A DNA stretch of 64,000 bases, taken from the NCBI RefSeq assembly GCF_030247185.1, contig NC_080570.1, positions 153,401,641 to 153,465,640 on the forward strand. Reading direction: 5' to 3'. Positions within the stretch are counted from its first letter, which is position 1; each line of letters opens with the position of its first letter. Below, in pieces: positions 38,101 to 50,100 of the stretch. The notes beneath the pieces were generated by a model. That model was not told the DNA's origin. It saw only the letters and a program-made list of their open reading frames with translations, and did no database searches. Both the position numbers and the translations under genes were made by a program. This DNA comes from Malaya genurostris (taxonomy: Eukaryota > Arthropoda > Insecta > Diptera > Culicidae).

Positions 38101-41100
38101 AAACGTATCCCCGTTTAGTTTAATTTATTCGTAATTCCTTCGTATTTTCTAGTAATAATTCTATTATCTAATTTTTTATTATCTACAAACTTTTTGTTTT
38201 GTATTATCTACAAAATTTTCGTTGCATACCTATTCATTTTATGGGTACCACTGTTTTTATGTTACAGTTTGGCATTGAAAATGTAATACTTTGTTTTGCA
38301 CAGTATTCTGCTCTGCTAAAGCATTGTAATAATAATCCAAATTAATCGGCTCTAATTATTTTTGGGTTGCTTATTCACATTACTATCTAACGTTCAATTA
38401 TCGTGTAAGTAAATGTGTTGCCATATTAAACGATTTTCTGTAAAACCACCATTTTCCAATTGATTTCGTTACACATGTCGCTTTTTTAAAATAACCAATA
38501 AGCCAGATGACATACACTTTGAAAAGGAATTCTAAAAAGTTCAGCACTCGCTGAAAGTTATTCACAACAGTAAACGCAAAGAAAGGATTTTTTAGACAGA
38601 TTTCAGGAGAAAATTTCGATAGATTCTCATGGCATCCCTGTGTGAAGATGCTATAAACATAGCAGCAGAGTTGCCATTTTAAAATCTGTGTTTCAACTTG
38701 AAAAATCTGTGTACCATGTGTGTTGCATATGCTCAATCATAATCTGTGAAACACTTTTTGAAAATCTGCCTTTTTTATGAAATAATAATAAAAATCTGTA
38801 AAATCTGTAAATTTTGATGAAATATGTGTGGCAAAATAGGCGAAAAAAAAACTGTGGTTTTACAGAAAAATCTGCGAATATGGTAACTCTGCATAGCTGT
38901 AGTCAAAAACATTTGGAAGCATATTGTGATCGGCTCATAACCACAAGTAAATGTGATGTTCGCTTTTGCAGCAAATACGATTCGGGTACGTGTAAAATTA
39001 TTTTCTATAGATACATGAAAGTTAACCAAAAATTTTTATTTCCGCAAAAATTCATTTGCATTGCAAGCATTTCAAAAAATCAGAACTTTCACAAAAGCCA
39101 CTTATTCCTTAAAATACAGTACGAAATAAAAATTCTGCTTTCATCTTATACAGGATCAGTTTTCATGGGCTCATCCCAAGATCAATCAGGTTTGCCTGAG
39201 GAAGAAATACCCTTAATCGCTTCTGTCACGTCGAATACTGGAATGACACAAGCAGAAAATATAATGGACGATGCCGAGATGATCACCGTAGAATTCACAG
39301 AAGATAAATTTCAAGTTGCTGTACAGAACAAATCAAATTCAAATGTTGATAGTGAGGAGGACACTTCTGATAGTATTGAAGATTTCTCATCAAATATAAT
39401 CGAGCGAACTGTTGATGCGACGGAGCAGCATGTGCTGGTGACTGGAAATGTACCAACAGCAGTGAGAGCAGAGTTTTTTCGACCTTGTGATCAACGCTAT
39501 GAAAATTTAACCAGACAGATTTGCAGGGCCAGTAACGATATAGAAAATCAATCTCCAAATTCCAACAAAAAATGTAACTCTTCGGATGGTGTACATCTTC
39601 AGAAAAGTGGTAAAAAACACGCTTCAACAGAGATGAAATTTCGGTGTTTTAATATTAATTGGAACAAAATCAGTGACCGACTTTTAGATCGTTTACGATC
39701 TTTGCAAGAATTTAAAATAAATAATCCAGGTATATTCATTCCCGCATCCATCCGTGTTACCAAGACTGATTTGACCGCATTAACGAATGCTGTGGTTGAC
39801 CAGCTCCGTATGATAGACTCAATGATCCGAGCTGAGACTATGGAAACTGTGTCACGTCAAATTTTTGAAAAATTCCCGGCTTTAGATTACACGGATGATG
39901 ATGGTTTTGGAGCCGGACAAGGTTACGTTGAGTTAAAATACAAAATGATCAATCGCAATAATTATTTAAATCGATTTAAAAGCTGTCGGGCATCAATTTC
40001 GGATATCGTAATGAATTTGAAGAAAAAGCGAAATTCTCGAGCAGGAACACGCAAGGAATATTGGGAGAAAACATCCAATATATGTGAAAAGCATATTCTG
40101 TCGAAGTTATCCCGAGATGAGCCAAATTTAATGACGAACGATTTTCTACTACAATCACAGGCTTACGTAAGATACAAATTGGACGAGAAAGTCGAGACAA
40201 TTGTAATGCTATCACAGCTTCCCGTTCTTCGACGTAGGATGTTACTCAATTTTCATTTCGAAAAGGCAACTGGAGTTAACGTTAATGATTTCCGGAGGTA
40301 TTTTTTGATGAAAAAAGAAAAAATCATCCAATACTCACTTGTTAAAAATAAGAATTCGCATTTGAGTGAAAAATCGTCCGATTATGACATTCTTCAGTTT
40401 TTATGCTCGCTTGTAGGAGAGAGTTTCAGCGAAATAATCATCCACAAAGAAGTAAACGTTGTTCATAATTGTCTAATCCATGTTTCTGAATTAATTTTTT
40501 TGTACCGTAGATTGGCAGCCGTATTGATGATATCATCGTAGATAATCCTGGACCGGTACTGGCAGCTGTTGGTGAGTAGAACGTAGGAACTAGTTTCATA
40601 CAAATGTTCTCCTTATTACTTTACCTTTATTCTATATCTGTTTGAATGTGAAGATGATGATCATAATATGTTTTATGTTGTATCATTTTAGATGTTGGAT
40701 ATGACAAAACAATGTTTTATTGCTATGCAAATGATGTGCGTCTTTCAGAGGGAGCGGAGGATATACTAACAGGAATGGAGGATCTTTTTACCATCTATTT
40801 TGTTCATAATTTTATGTATGCTAAATCTGTTTCCAAATTTTTGGAGCTACTACAGGAATATTTTTTTAAAATAATTACTTTCGTTGCATCAAAGTCTACT
40901 GCAAGTCGAATAGGTCAAAGACAGAGAAGAGTGAGAAAAGTTATTGCAGATATATCTAATTTCGATGTAGCCTTTGAAGAAGCTATTGAATAATGTAATG
41001 TCATTTATTATTCCCTGAGAACAAAAGCAATTAAAGTCCATTAATTTTTCTGTATTTGTGTATTTATTTCAATGCCTGGCTAATGCATTAATTTATTATT

Positions 41101-44100
41101 CATGCATACACACACATCGATATACATATTACATGAGAGTAAAATTAAACTGAAATGTTAATATACAGTAAAAGCAATAAAACATTATTTCGTTGAAAAT
41201 TAAATTCAGTTGAATTTTACAAGAACACAATCTCAATTCATGCAAATTCGTTGAATGATTGAATTTTACATTTATTTCCGTGCTCCAAATATGTGCATGA
41301 AAATGAATGTGAAATTACATAAAAATTTTAACTGTGCATCATATATAATACTGTGGTATTCTTCAAAATAATTTTCTTCGATTCATAAAAAAAATATTCG
41401 AAATCGGTTTGTTTGACCGTCTACTGATAAAAACTATTAATTGGAGAAGATTTGAGGTCGATTTAGAAAACTTTTTACGGTTTTTCACCCTTTTCAGTGA
41501 TGGTATAAAATTTTTAACACACTTTACCCTATGTTTCCGGAACCGGAAGTCGGATCCAAACAATATTCAGGAATTTTGTATGGGACCACAAGACCTTTCA
41601 TTTGAATCTAAGTTTGTGAAAATCGGTTTAGCCATCTCCGAGAAAAGTTAGTGCAAAAAAAACGTTACATACACACATACACATACAGACATTTTGCGTA
41701 CTCGACGAACTGAGTCGAATGGTATATGACACTCGGCCCTGCGGGCCTCGGTTCAAAAGTCGGTTTTCACAGGGATTGCATAACCTTTCTATATGAGAAA
41801 GGCAGAACGGTATAAAGCAATTTATCGAGCAGTTTCTGGTCAGTTTTTCGAAGATTTTTTTCGTGCAGTTTTTCAAGTAGTCTATCGAACAGTTTTCCGA
41901 ATTTATCGAATTTTTAAAACGGTTTATCGAGCAGATTTTTTAAGTTTTTCCGAGCCTTTTTGCTGAGCAATTTTTCGAACAGTTTTCTATGCTCTTTTTT
42001 CGAACAGTTTTTCAAATAGTTTTTAGAACAGTTTAAGGACTATTCACACATATCAGGTTCGGTTCAGTGCCGGCACGACACCGTGCACGGATACTGATAC
42101 TATTTCATTTGTTTTCTATGCGTGCATTCACACCTATCCGGCACCGTGCCGTTTCAGTGCAGCTCGCCGTCAGTGTAGCGTCCGTCCGGCAAACTCAAAT
42201 TCGTCGTCGCCGATATTTTTTATTTCCACTTAAGTCGGTATGTCCCTGCCTTTGCTGTGCCGGAACGGAAGAAGCACGGAAACAAAACGGAAGGGTTCCG
42301 ACAAAAAAAGAACACTGACGGCGGACTGAAGGTACTTTCACTGAACCGTTACGGAACTGAAATGTGTGAATAATCCTTTACTCGGAATGTCACTTTAAAC
42401 TCTGACCCTGTTAATAAGTGACTTTAAATAGTTTTTTTTTTTTGAAAATGGAAGCGAACAGATTTTCAAGCAATTTATCGAACAGTTTCTGGGAAGCTTA
42501 TCGAAGAGTTTCATGGAGCAGTTTTTCAAATAGTTTTTCGTGCAGCAGTAATAAGTTTTAAAGTAGTTTAGAAGTAGAGCAGTTTTTCAGAGTTTTTTCG
42601 GGGGTTTTCAAGTTTTTCGAACAATTTCTGAATCATTTTTCAAGTAGTTTTCTCGAGTTTTCCACTGTAGTTTTGCGCAGTTTTTTATGGCGTTTTTCAT
42701 TGAAAAACACTGGTGGCGTGGATTGCTCTGAGTTTAAACTTTCGAGCAAAAATGGCAATGAAACACCGTCAGAATATTGCATTTCTGCTCGAAAGTGCAA
42801 AATCAGAGCTAGTTTATGAAGTAGTGAAATTACTGCTGATTGAAATTCATCAATTCCGAGCTTATCAGGCAGATTTTCAAGCAATTTATCGCGCAATTTC
42901 TGGGCAGCCATCAGAGGAGTTCTTTCGAGCAGCTTGTAGAGAATTTTGTTGAGTTTATTGAAGATTTAAAGCAGTTTTTCGAAGAATTTGTTCGAGAAGT
43001 TTTACGAGTAGGGTTAAGAGCAGTTTTTTGAGTGGTTCATCTTTCTGAGCTGCTTTTCTAATAGTTTTCCGAACAGTTCACCCTTTTTTGATAAGTTTTG
43101 AAAGCAGTTAAACAGGTTTTTGCCCAATTCATAAGTTTCTCGGGTAGATTTTCAATCAGTTGTTTTCAGTAACTTCTCGTGTTGTCTTTTGGAACAGTTT
43201 ATCGACTAATTTTTGAGCAGTTTCTTGAGTAGTGTCTCGATCTGAGCTGTTGAGTACTGTCTTTTCGAGCACTTTTTTAAATTGAAAAATAGGTTAAGGG
43301 TAGTGTAATAATTACTGTTAAGTTTTATTTAATTTAACCCGACTTCAAATTCGGAAGTTTTCAACTTTTCAACAAGTTTTTTACGTGCAGTTTTGCAAAT
43401 AATTCTCGTGCAGTTGCTCGAGTGGGTTTCTAAATTTTGTTACCAGTTTTTGGATAGTTTTTCGAAAAGTTTTCCATAGCAGTTTCTCGTGATATCGTTT
43501 CGAGCAGTACTTTAAAATGAAAGTAAATTCACGGGGTAGTGAAATGCCTGCTACTAAATTTTACTAATTGGTGACTTTCGAATTCACAGTTTATCGAGTA
43601 AATTTTCTAGTAATTTATCGAGCAGTTTCTGATCAGCTTTTCGAAGTTTTTGCGAGCAGTTTTCTAAAGTGGTTTTTCTACAAGTTTTATCGAGCAGTTT
43701 TTCGGGCATTCTTCTGGAGCAATTTTCCCAATCATTTTTCAGGCAGCTTTCTAGTGCAATTTTGCGTACTGTCATTTCGAGTTTTTTTTTTTTTTTTTTG
43801 AAAATACGTTTTCGGCTTGTGAGTTTATCGGTCAGATTTTCAAGCAATTCATAGAACAGTTTCTAGGCAGCAATTCGAGCAGTTTTCCAAGTATTTTTTC
43901 GAATTATCGAAGTTATTAAGCAGTTTCTAGAGCAATTTTTCAGAGTTTTTTTGAGTGGATTTTAAAGTAATGTTTCGAGCTAGTTTCGAGCAGTTTTTCG
44001 AAAATAATAGCTAGTCTACGGGGTGGTATAATTACTGTTTCTAAAGTTCATTTAAATCAGACTTCGGAATCCGAAGTTAATCGATCAAATTTCCAACCTT

Positions 44101-47100
44101 ATTGTGAAGTTTTGAAAGCTTGTAATAATTTTTTTGCACAATTTTTTCAGCAGTTTTTGAGTAGTTTTTCGAATAATTTTTTCGAGCATTTATTTCGAGT
44201 ATTTTTTCAAGTAGTTTTTCGTAATGTCTTTGAGAGCAGTTCTTTTCAAGTAAAGGAAATTTTAGGGAACACAACTTTATTAACATTCAACTTCAGATTT
44301 CAGAGTTTATTCAACAGTTTTACCGAACAATGTTTGGCTAATCAATGGAGTTGTTGTTTCGAGCAGTTTTTGTTTGCTGTCTTTTCGAGCAGTCGGTAAT
44401 GATCAGAAAGCTTCATGAGTTCAATCAGAGTGAATTCGAACACGTAATTGCTTTTAGAAGCTTTAAACGTAAAAAAACGCAATTTCAGCGTCGATATGTG
44501 ACAATGGATGAAACATGGATTCATCACTTCACTCCGGAATCAAAACGATCGTCATCTGAGTGAACACAACAATCGGATGTAATATTTATCGACTATCTTG
44601 AGAAAGGAAATACCATTAACATTGAATATTATATAGCGTTTTTGGAGCGACTTAAATTGCAAAGAAACGACCGCATATGGCAAGAAAAAAATCAATCAAT
44701 CAAGGCAATCAAAACAATTGCCAAACGACATGAATTGAACTTCGATTTGCTCCCACATCCACCGTATTCGCTAGATTTGGCTCGCAGCGACTACTGGTTG
44801 TAGCAGATCTGAAAAAATGCTCGTCGTCGCTGAACCTGAGGCCAATTTTGAGGCGTAAGATAAATCGTTCTACAAAAGTGGTATTCAAATGTTCGAGCGG
44901 CACTGGAATGATTGCGTTGCTCTTGTTCGCTTAGTTAGATCCGGGACTTTTTAGCCCATGTGTTAAGGTTTACCTGGGTGTCCCACTGACAATGTACCAA
45001 CACAGGATGGAACGTGTTTCTACAAATTTATCAGAGCAGTTGCATGTGTAGAAAATAAGATGATGCAACAATGACAACATTTAAAAGTTTTTTTATTTGT
45101 TCCTATATATTTGAGTAGATACATCAGAAACTAATATATATTCATTAAAACATTATCGAAACCTTAAAATGCAGACAATTCAGTTCCATTATTTTGCTTT
45201 TTTCCGCGAGTGATACTCCAGTGCCCAGCGTACTATTAAATATACTTATTACAACGGCACCGACAACCAGCGACCAGGATTTTCGACCGTAATAGTATTG
45301 ATTGTTTTTTCGTCTACACCCTTCAAACTGAGTCGCATTAGAATGTTGGTTAGTATGTGGCTGTATCCATGTCCACCGAAGCTAGTCTAAATGCATAAAA
45401 AAAAAATAAAATGAGTTCCAAACCAAAAAGAATTTTCATCGCCATTGGCTTACCAGCCGATGTTTGGTATGAATATCGTGCGATAGCAAGATCCGGTTTT
45501 CGTAACCTTCACCCAAGAGCTCCAGAATGTACTGCAAACGTTGTTCATCCGATAGCATGTAGCTGGACGGGTTCAGTTGATAATAGGAACACTCGGTGCC
45601 GAACAAATCAAACTGACAATAGGTGCCCAGTTTTGCAAACTCCAGCAGTTGACTGGACTTTAACAATGTTCTATCTGTAGTAAGTAATGGTATAAAGTTT
45701 TTGAATCATCTTTTCCGAATCGAACATACCCAAATGACTCATGACACATTTTTCCGCCTTGCCACCGGCTTCCAGATACAAACGTACAATCTCAAATGGA
45801 GCCTCCGAATCACGACCGGAATGGAAGGTTACGGGACACTTGAGGATACTTTGTGTTTCAGCCGTAGCTTGAATTGCCTTTCTTTCGAACGATGTAATCG
45901 GCCAGGAACTTCCGACCTCTCCTATGATGCCACAGTTGACATTGACACTAGTTTTCCCCGGACGTTCGACCGCAGTTCCGAATAGTATATCCTTCGTGTA
46001 CAGATCGGACATTTCCTCTATGGTCATATTCAGCACGGAATCCGGCTGTACGCCATGTACGTAATGACCCGTACCGGCGATAATGTTGACACCACTTGCC
46101 TCCGAAATGTCTAGCATAACTTTCAAGTTCCGGTTCAAGCCGTGCGAGGTATTTTCCACAATTGTACCTGTTTTGGATAGTAGGTTATGTTACAAACTTC
46201 CGACTGCCATCGAACTGTACTTACATCCGCCGAATTTCTTGTAACTGATCACATCTTTTAACACTGCTTCATGTGTATCGTCATCATTGAAATTTATGTT
46301 GTAACGGCTACTGTACGGGTACTGGCGAATGTAGCCCACATTTTGAAGATTGATTTTCTTATCAACGTAAGATTGGAGATCCACTGGAGCAGCGGCGTAA
46401 AAATGATGAAAATCCAACGAAAAATGCTCGTGGGTCAAAGTAAACCCTAGGGTTGCTGCATCCACGGGTCCACGAACTGAAAAGGCAAAACTGTTATCAA
46501 TCATACAAACATCGAGACTATCCCACTTCAAAAACTTACCGGTTGTCACTTTGAAGCTGTCCATCGTTGTTCTCAAACTGAAACTGAAACGATGCAGTTA
46601 ACTTTCAATTTTACAGAGATCTCGACTCGACTCACTGTGTCACGAGTTGCTGTTGTTATTCCAGAATTGTCTCTATGCAAAATAAAAAATTTGTTTTGTT
46701 CCACAGGTAGAGACTGATTCCATTATACGAGCCACAAACACAAGCGTTGTTTTTTTTCACTGTTGACGCGCCGCCATTCGTGGTGAAACGTGTGAATTGT
46801 TCGTACTCTACGCTTATCGGTTATATAAATAAACCTGTTCATAAACAAATGACACCAAGTCAGTATCAGAACCGAAATCACTAGTCTCTAGTCTCCTCTC
46901 TCTCCTCTTTCGTCGTCCATTCGAAGCTAGGTTCATGGATTGGCTTAAATTGTTAATCGTCTTATCATTTTGTTGGCAGTGGAAAATAACAAAAGAGTAT
47001 ACAACATCGAGTCGGGTGGAGTTCATCTTCCGAACGTCGTCGACTACAGACAGATTGTTATTTGATCTTCCGCATTACCGTGATTTCAACGAATATGTTT

Positions 47101-50100
47101 TTTATGATCACAGTTAACCTCAATTGTTTTTTGACAGCTCACCGGTACTGTTGAAATGCTCGTAAGGTAACTAGATTCCATAGAAGGCAATCATAAGTAA
47201 GTTCATGTACTAATGAACTAGCGAAAATGAACAGACGAGTTCATTTCTGATGTTACAGCAAAGAATGCAATCAGGTTTTTCATCGTAACAGCTAACCTCA
47301 ATTTTTTTCTCGCTTTCATCTTCGACACGTCAGTGCATAGCAGTTTATGCTGAACTGTTATGCCATCTAGCAGTGATAAATTTATAAACCATGTTCAATA
47401 ATTTCCAGATTGATTCCAATACTTCAAAAATAGTGCTCTAACGCTTACAGCGCTCATTCGGTAACATTTCCGGAACGGAAAATATCATCAAAAGGGTGAT
47501 TTTTTTACTGGTATCTGTTTTTGACAGATTACGCGTGAACCGTGTCTTGTGTCACTGTCAAACTTGTTCAGTTTGGTCTATAATTCAATCATGAATCGAC
47601 TTACAAACGTCTAACATTTGGTGAATGGCTGCTGGCAAAGTTGGAGGAAGATCGAAAAATTGAGCTCTGCGGCGACGCTCATTTCTGCTTGAATGGATAC
47701 GTCAACATGCGAAATTGCCACATCTGGAGTGAAGACCAACCAGAAGCATTGCAAGCAGAGCTAACAAAAGTCATTTTCATTGACTCAAAATAGACGAAAA
47801 TGACAAGAAGTTACTGTCACTCTCAGTTTCGCCTGCAAACTATAAGAACGAAATCCATGTCATTTGCAGTTTTCAGTGAAAATCCCACAGCATGCAGTGT
47901 CGATATTCAACCGAAGCTATGAGAATCGAAAATGACCGAAAAAGGTTTCCCAATAACTTTTACCTGTTGGTGCTCGAATTTGTAGTAGTTCTGAGATGTA
48001 ATTGCTTCGATTTGACATATTTTAGTCACATTTTATAACCAAGCGTAGCAGATTTTCAATAGAAATTGAAATTCTGCTGATGCCCCCTGAAGACGTTAGT
48101 TTGGTTTCGTCTGGTCATAGAGGAAAGAGTAACGTTGGCAATTATACTCTCTCTTATATATCGATTTTGATTGGTTCTTCTCGGCAAGCATTAACTGAGA
48201 GAGACGAAATATAGGAAATGAAAAGACGGATAGGTATTCTAGATTGAATCAGTTATAAATTTACAACGGAAGAGCTAGCCTAGGCAGGCTCATATAAGCA
48301 TGATCAGAAGAAAGGCATGAATTCTATTTTACCTTCTACTTGAGGGGGTCGAACACTAACCAAATAACATACTCTCTCTTTGTTTCAATGAGAAACGAGA
48401 ATGCTTCCTCTATCTTCGTTTATTCTGGTGTCGGTCATTTAAGAATGAGGCAGTAAAATATTGAAAATGAGGCTGTTGGATTGGATTCTTTCATTGAGAA
48501 TGCGTGACAAGTTTAAGCTCTGGTTGCAAGAGCTATCAATGCATCCGAAAAAAAGTCACTGTTTGGTGTAGATTATGGGCCGATGGGCGGAACGTTACTG
48601 TGAATGGCGAGCGCTACCGAGTGATGATTGACGATTTTTGTTTGCCCAAAATGGAAGAATTGGACGTGACTGACTTATGGTTTCAACAAGACGGTGCCAC
48701 ATCCCACACGACACGCGAAACAATACCAAATTGAGAGCCGTCTTCGGTGAACAGTTTATCTAACGTTTTGGGTCCGTCAATTGGCCGCCTAGATTATGTG
48801 AACTATTTCTTGTGAAGCCATATTACAGCTCATATCGACAAGGCTAAACCAGCAACGATTGACGCATTGGAAGCCAATAATGAAGCATTTATTCGTGAAA
48901 TACCGGCCGAATTGCTAAAATTGGACCTTCCGTAGCAAAGCCGCGGCCAACATTTGCATGAGATCTTCTTCAATTTCGTCAATTTTCCTTTTACTTTTTT
49001 AAATCAAATCCTATACCTCTTAAAAATCACCCTTTATAATATATATAAACTTCATCATTGACCCCTTTGCATCTTTCAATCAAATTCAAGTATCACAGGA
49101 TAGGAGATGTATTCGTAGGGATAGGAAAAGATCTGGCATAGGATTAATTTGTCAATTTTTCTTTTTTTTCCTTACGATGGAGAAGTAATTCATAATAGGG
49201 TAAGGGCTCCCTATTTCATCTCATTTGTAAGGACGTTACCTTAAAAACCTGATTCAGCCACCAAAATCTTTACGATTTTTTCATATTTCTGCTTAATTCG
49301 CCTTGCTCCACATTGGGAATTAATTAACATTCATTGGAAATTAAAATACAAATTAAAAAATCAGCTAAAAACACTTCTGTTTTGTTCATTACTGTGCTCC
49401 TAATTTCATCTCAAAGGTTTATTTTCATCCTATCTTTGGTCCTTTATTTATCCTATAAATTAGCAATGGCGACAGCAATCAAAACCAAAATATTGCACTA
49501 TTACACTCTCAGGTTCAAAATGTCAGAATTTTCGTTGAAAAGGGCCTAATACAAACTATGACACAACACACGATATTAAAAAAAACAGCTTGGAATCATT
49601 TCGACGTTTAAAATTTTTTGGATCGTTTTTATTACCTTTCGTTTCAAATTTAAAATTTTACTCTGCAGTTAATTTAGAGAACTTAAAAAAACAAAAATAG
49701 AATTGTTACTATTTAGGCATTAGCCCTTCTAAAAACAAAATGCAGAATCAGAGATGCCATTCATACAGATTAATCTGCATTGTATAGATTTTTACGTTCG
49801 CGTTCGTTAAATCAGATTACAGATTTTCTAAATTTAATACAGATTTGTAAAGGTTCATAAAAAGTGAGAAGTAAAACGTTAGACTTTTCTCTCTGAGTAT
49901 CTATTAGTATTTGATTGCAGTACTTCTTTAAAAGTTTATTAATCAACGGACAAATCACATGTTAAAATGGAAATCTTTTGTGCAAATGTTTAATGATGAA
50001 CACTGATAAACATTTGTGTTAGAATTTAAAACCAATTTGAATTTGAATTTGATTCATTTTATTAGTGAAAACAGATAGAGAAGAGACTTATTTTCTATGA

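Larger units (their letters stand above)
33031..41337 (+). mobile_element. 8.3-kb two-gene CACTA/EnSpm-like DNA transposon
   Basis: Carries an intact transposase gene (33402-36050) and a spliced second gene (36087-40993) in the same direction. The ends show imperfect inverted termini: CACAGAAAAAAAATTTTAAA on the left (33035) and, reading inward from 41336, CACAGTTAAAATTTTTATG. A CAC start fits the CACTA superfamily. Short subterminal motifs such as TTATGTAAT recur near both ends. A 5-bp direct repeat ATCAT flanks the element (33026-33030 and 41338-41342), giving a candidate target-site duplication; a different boundary with a 3-bp duplication cannot be excluded. It interrupts an R1 repeat whose halves lie at 32981-33030 and 41338-41803. 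The superfamily is inferred from recalled similarity of the proteins to animal CACTA-type proteins. Confidence 0.82.

Noticed and set aside
38814..39153. Extra N-terminal part of the 575-codon frame upstream of transposon gene 2 exon 3
   Set aside because: It overlaps the end of hAT MITE 3 and precedes a clean acceptor at 39153 that joins exon 2 in phase. Treated as intron.
43568..43854. Several overlapping frames at 42.6-44.5 kb on both strands
   Set aside because: All are rich in repeats of the GAGCAGTTTTTC tract (Phe/Ser-Ser or Lys/Leu/Glu peptides), not conserved proteins.
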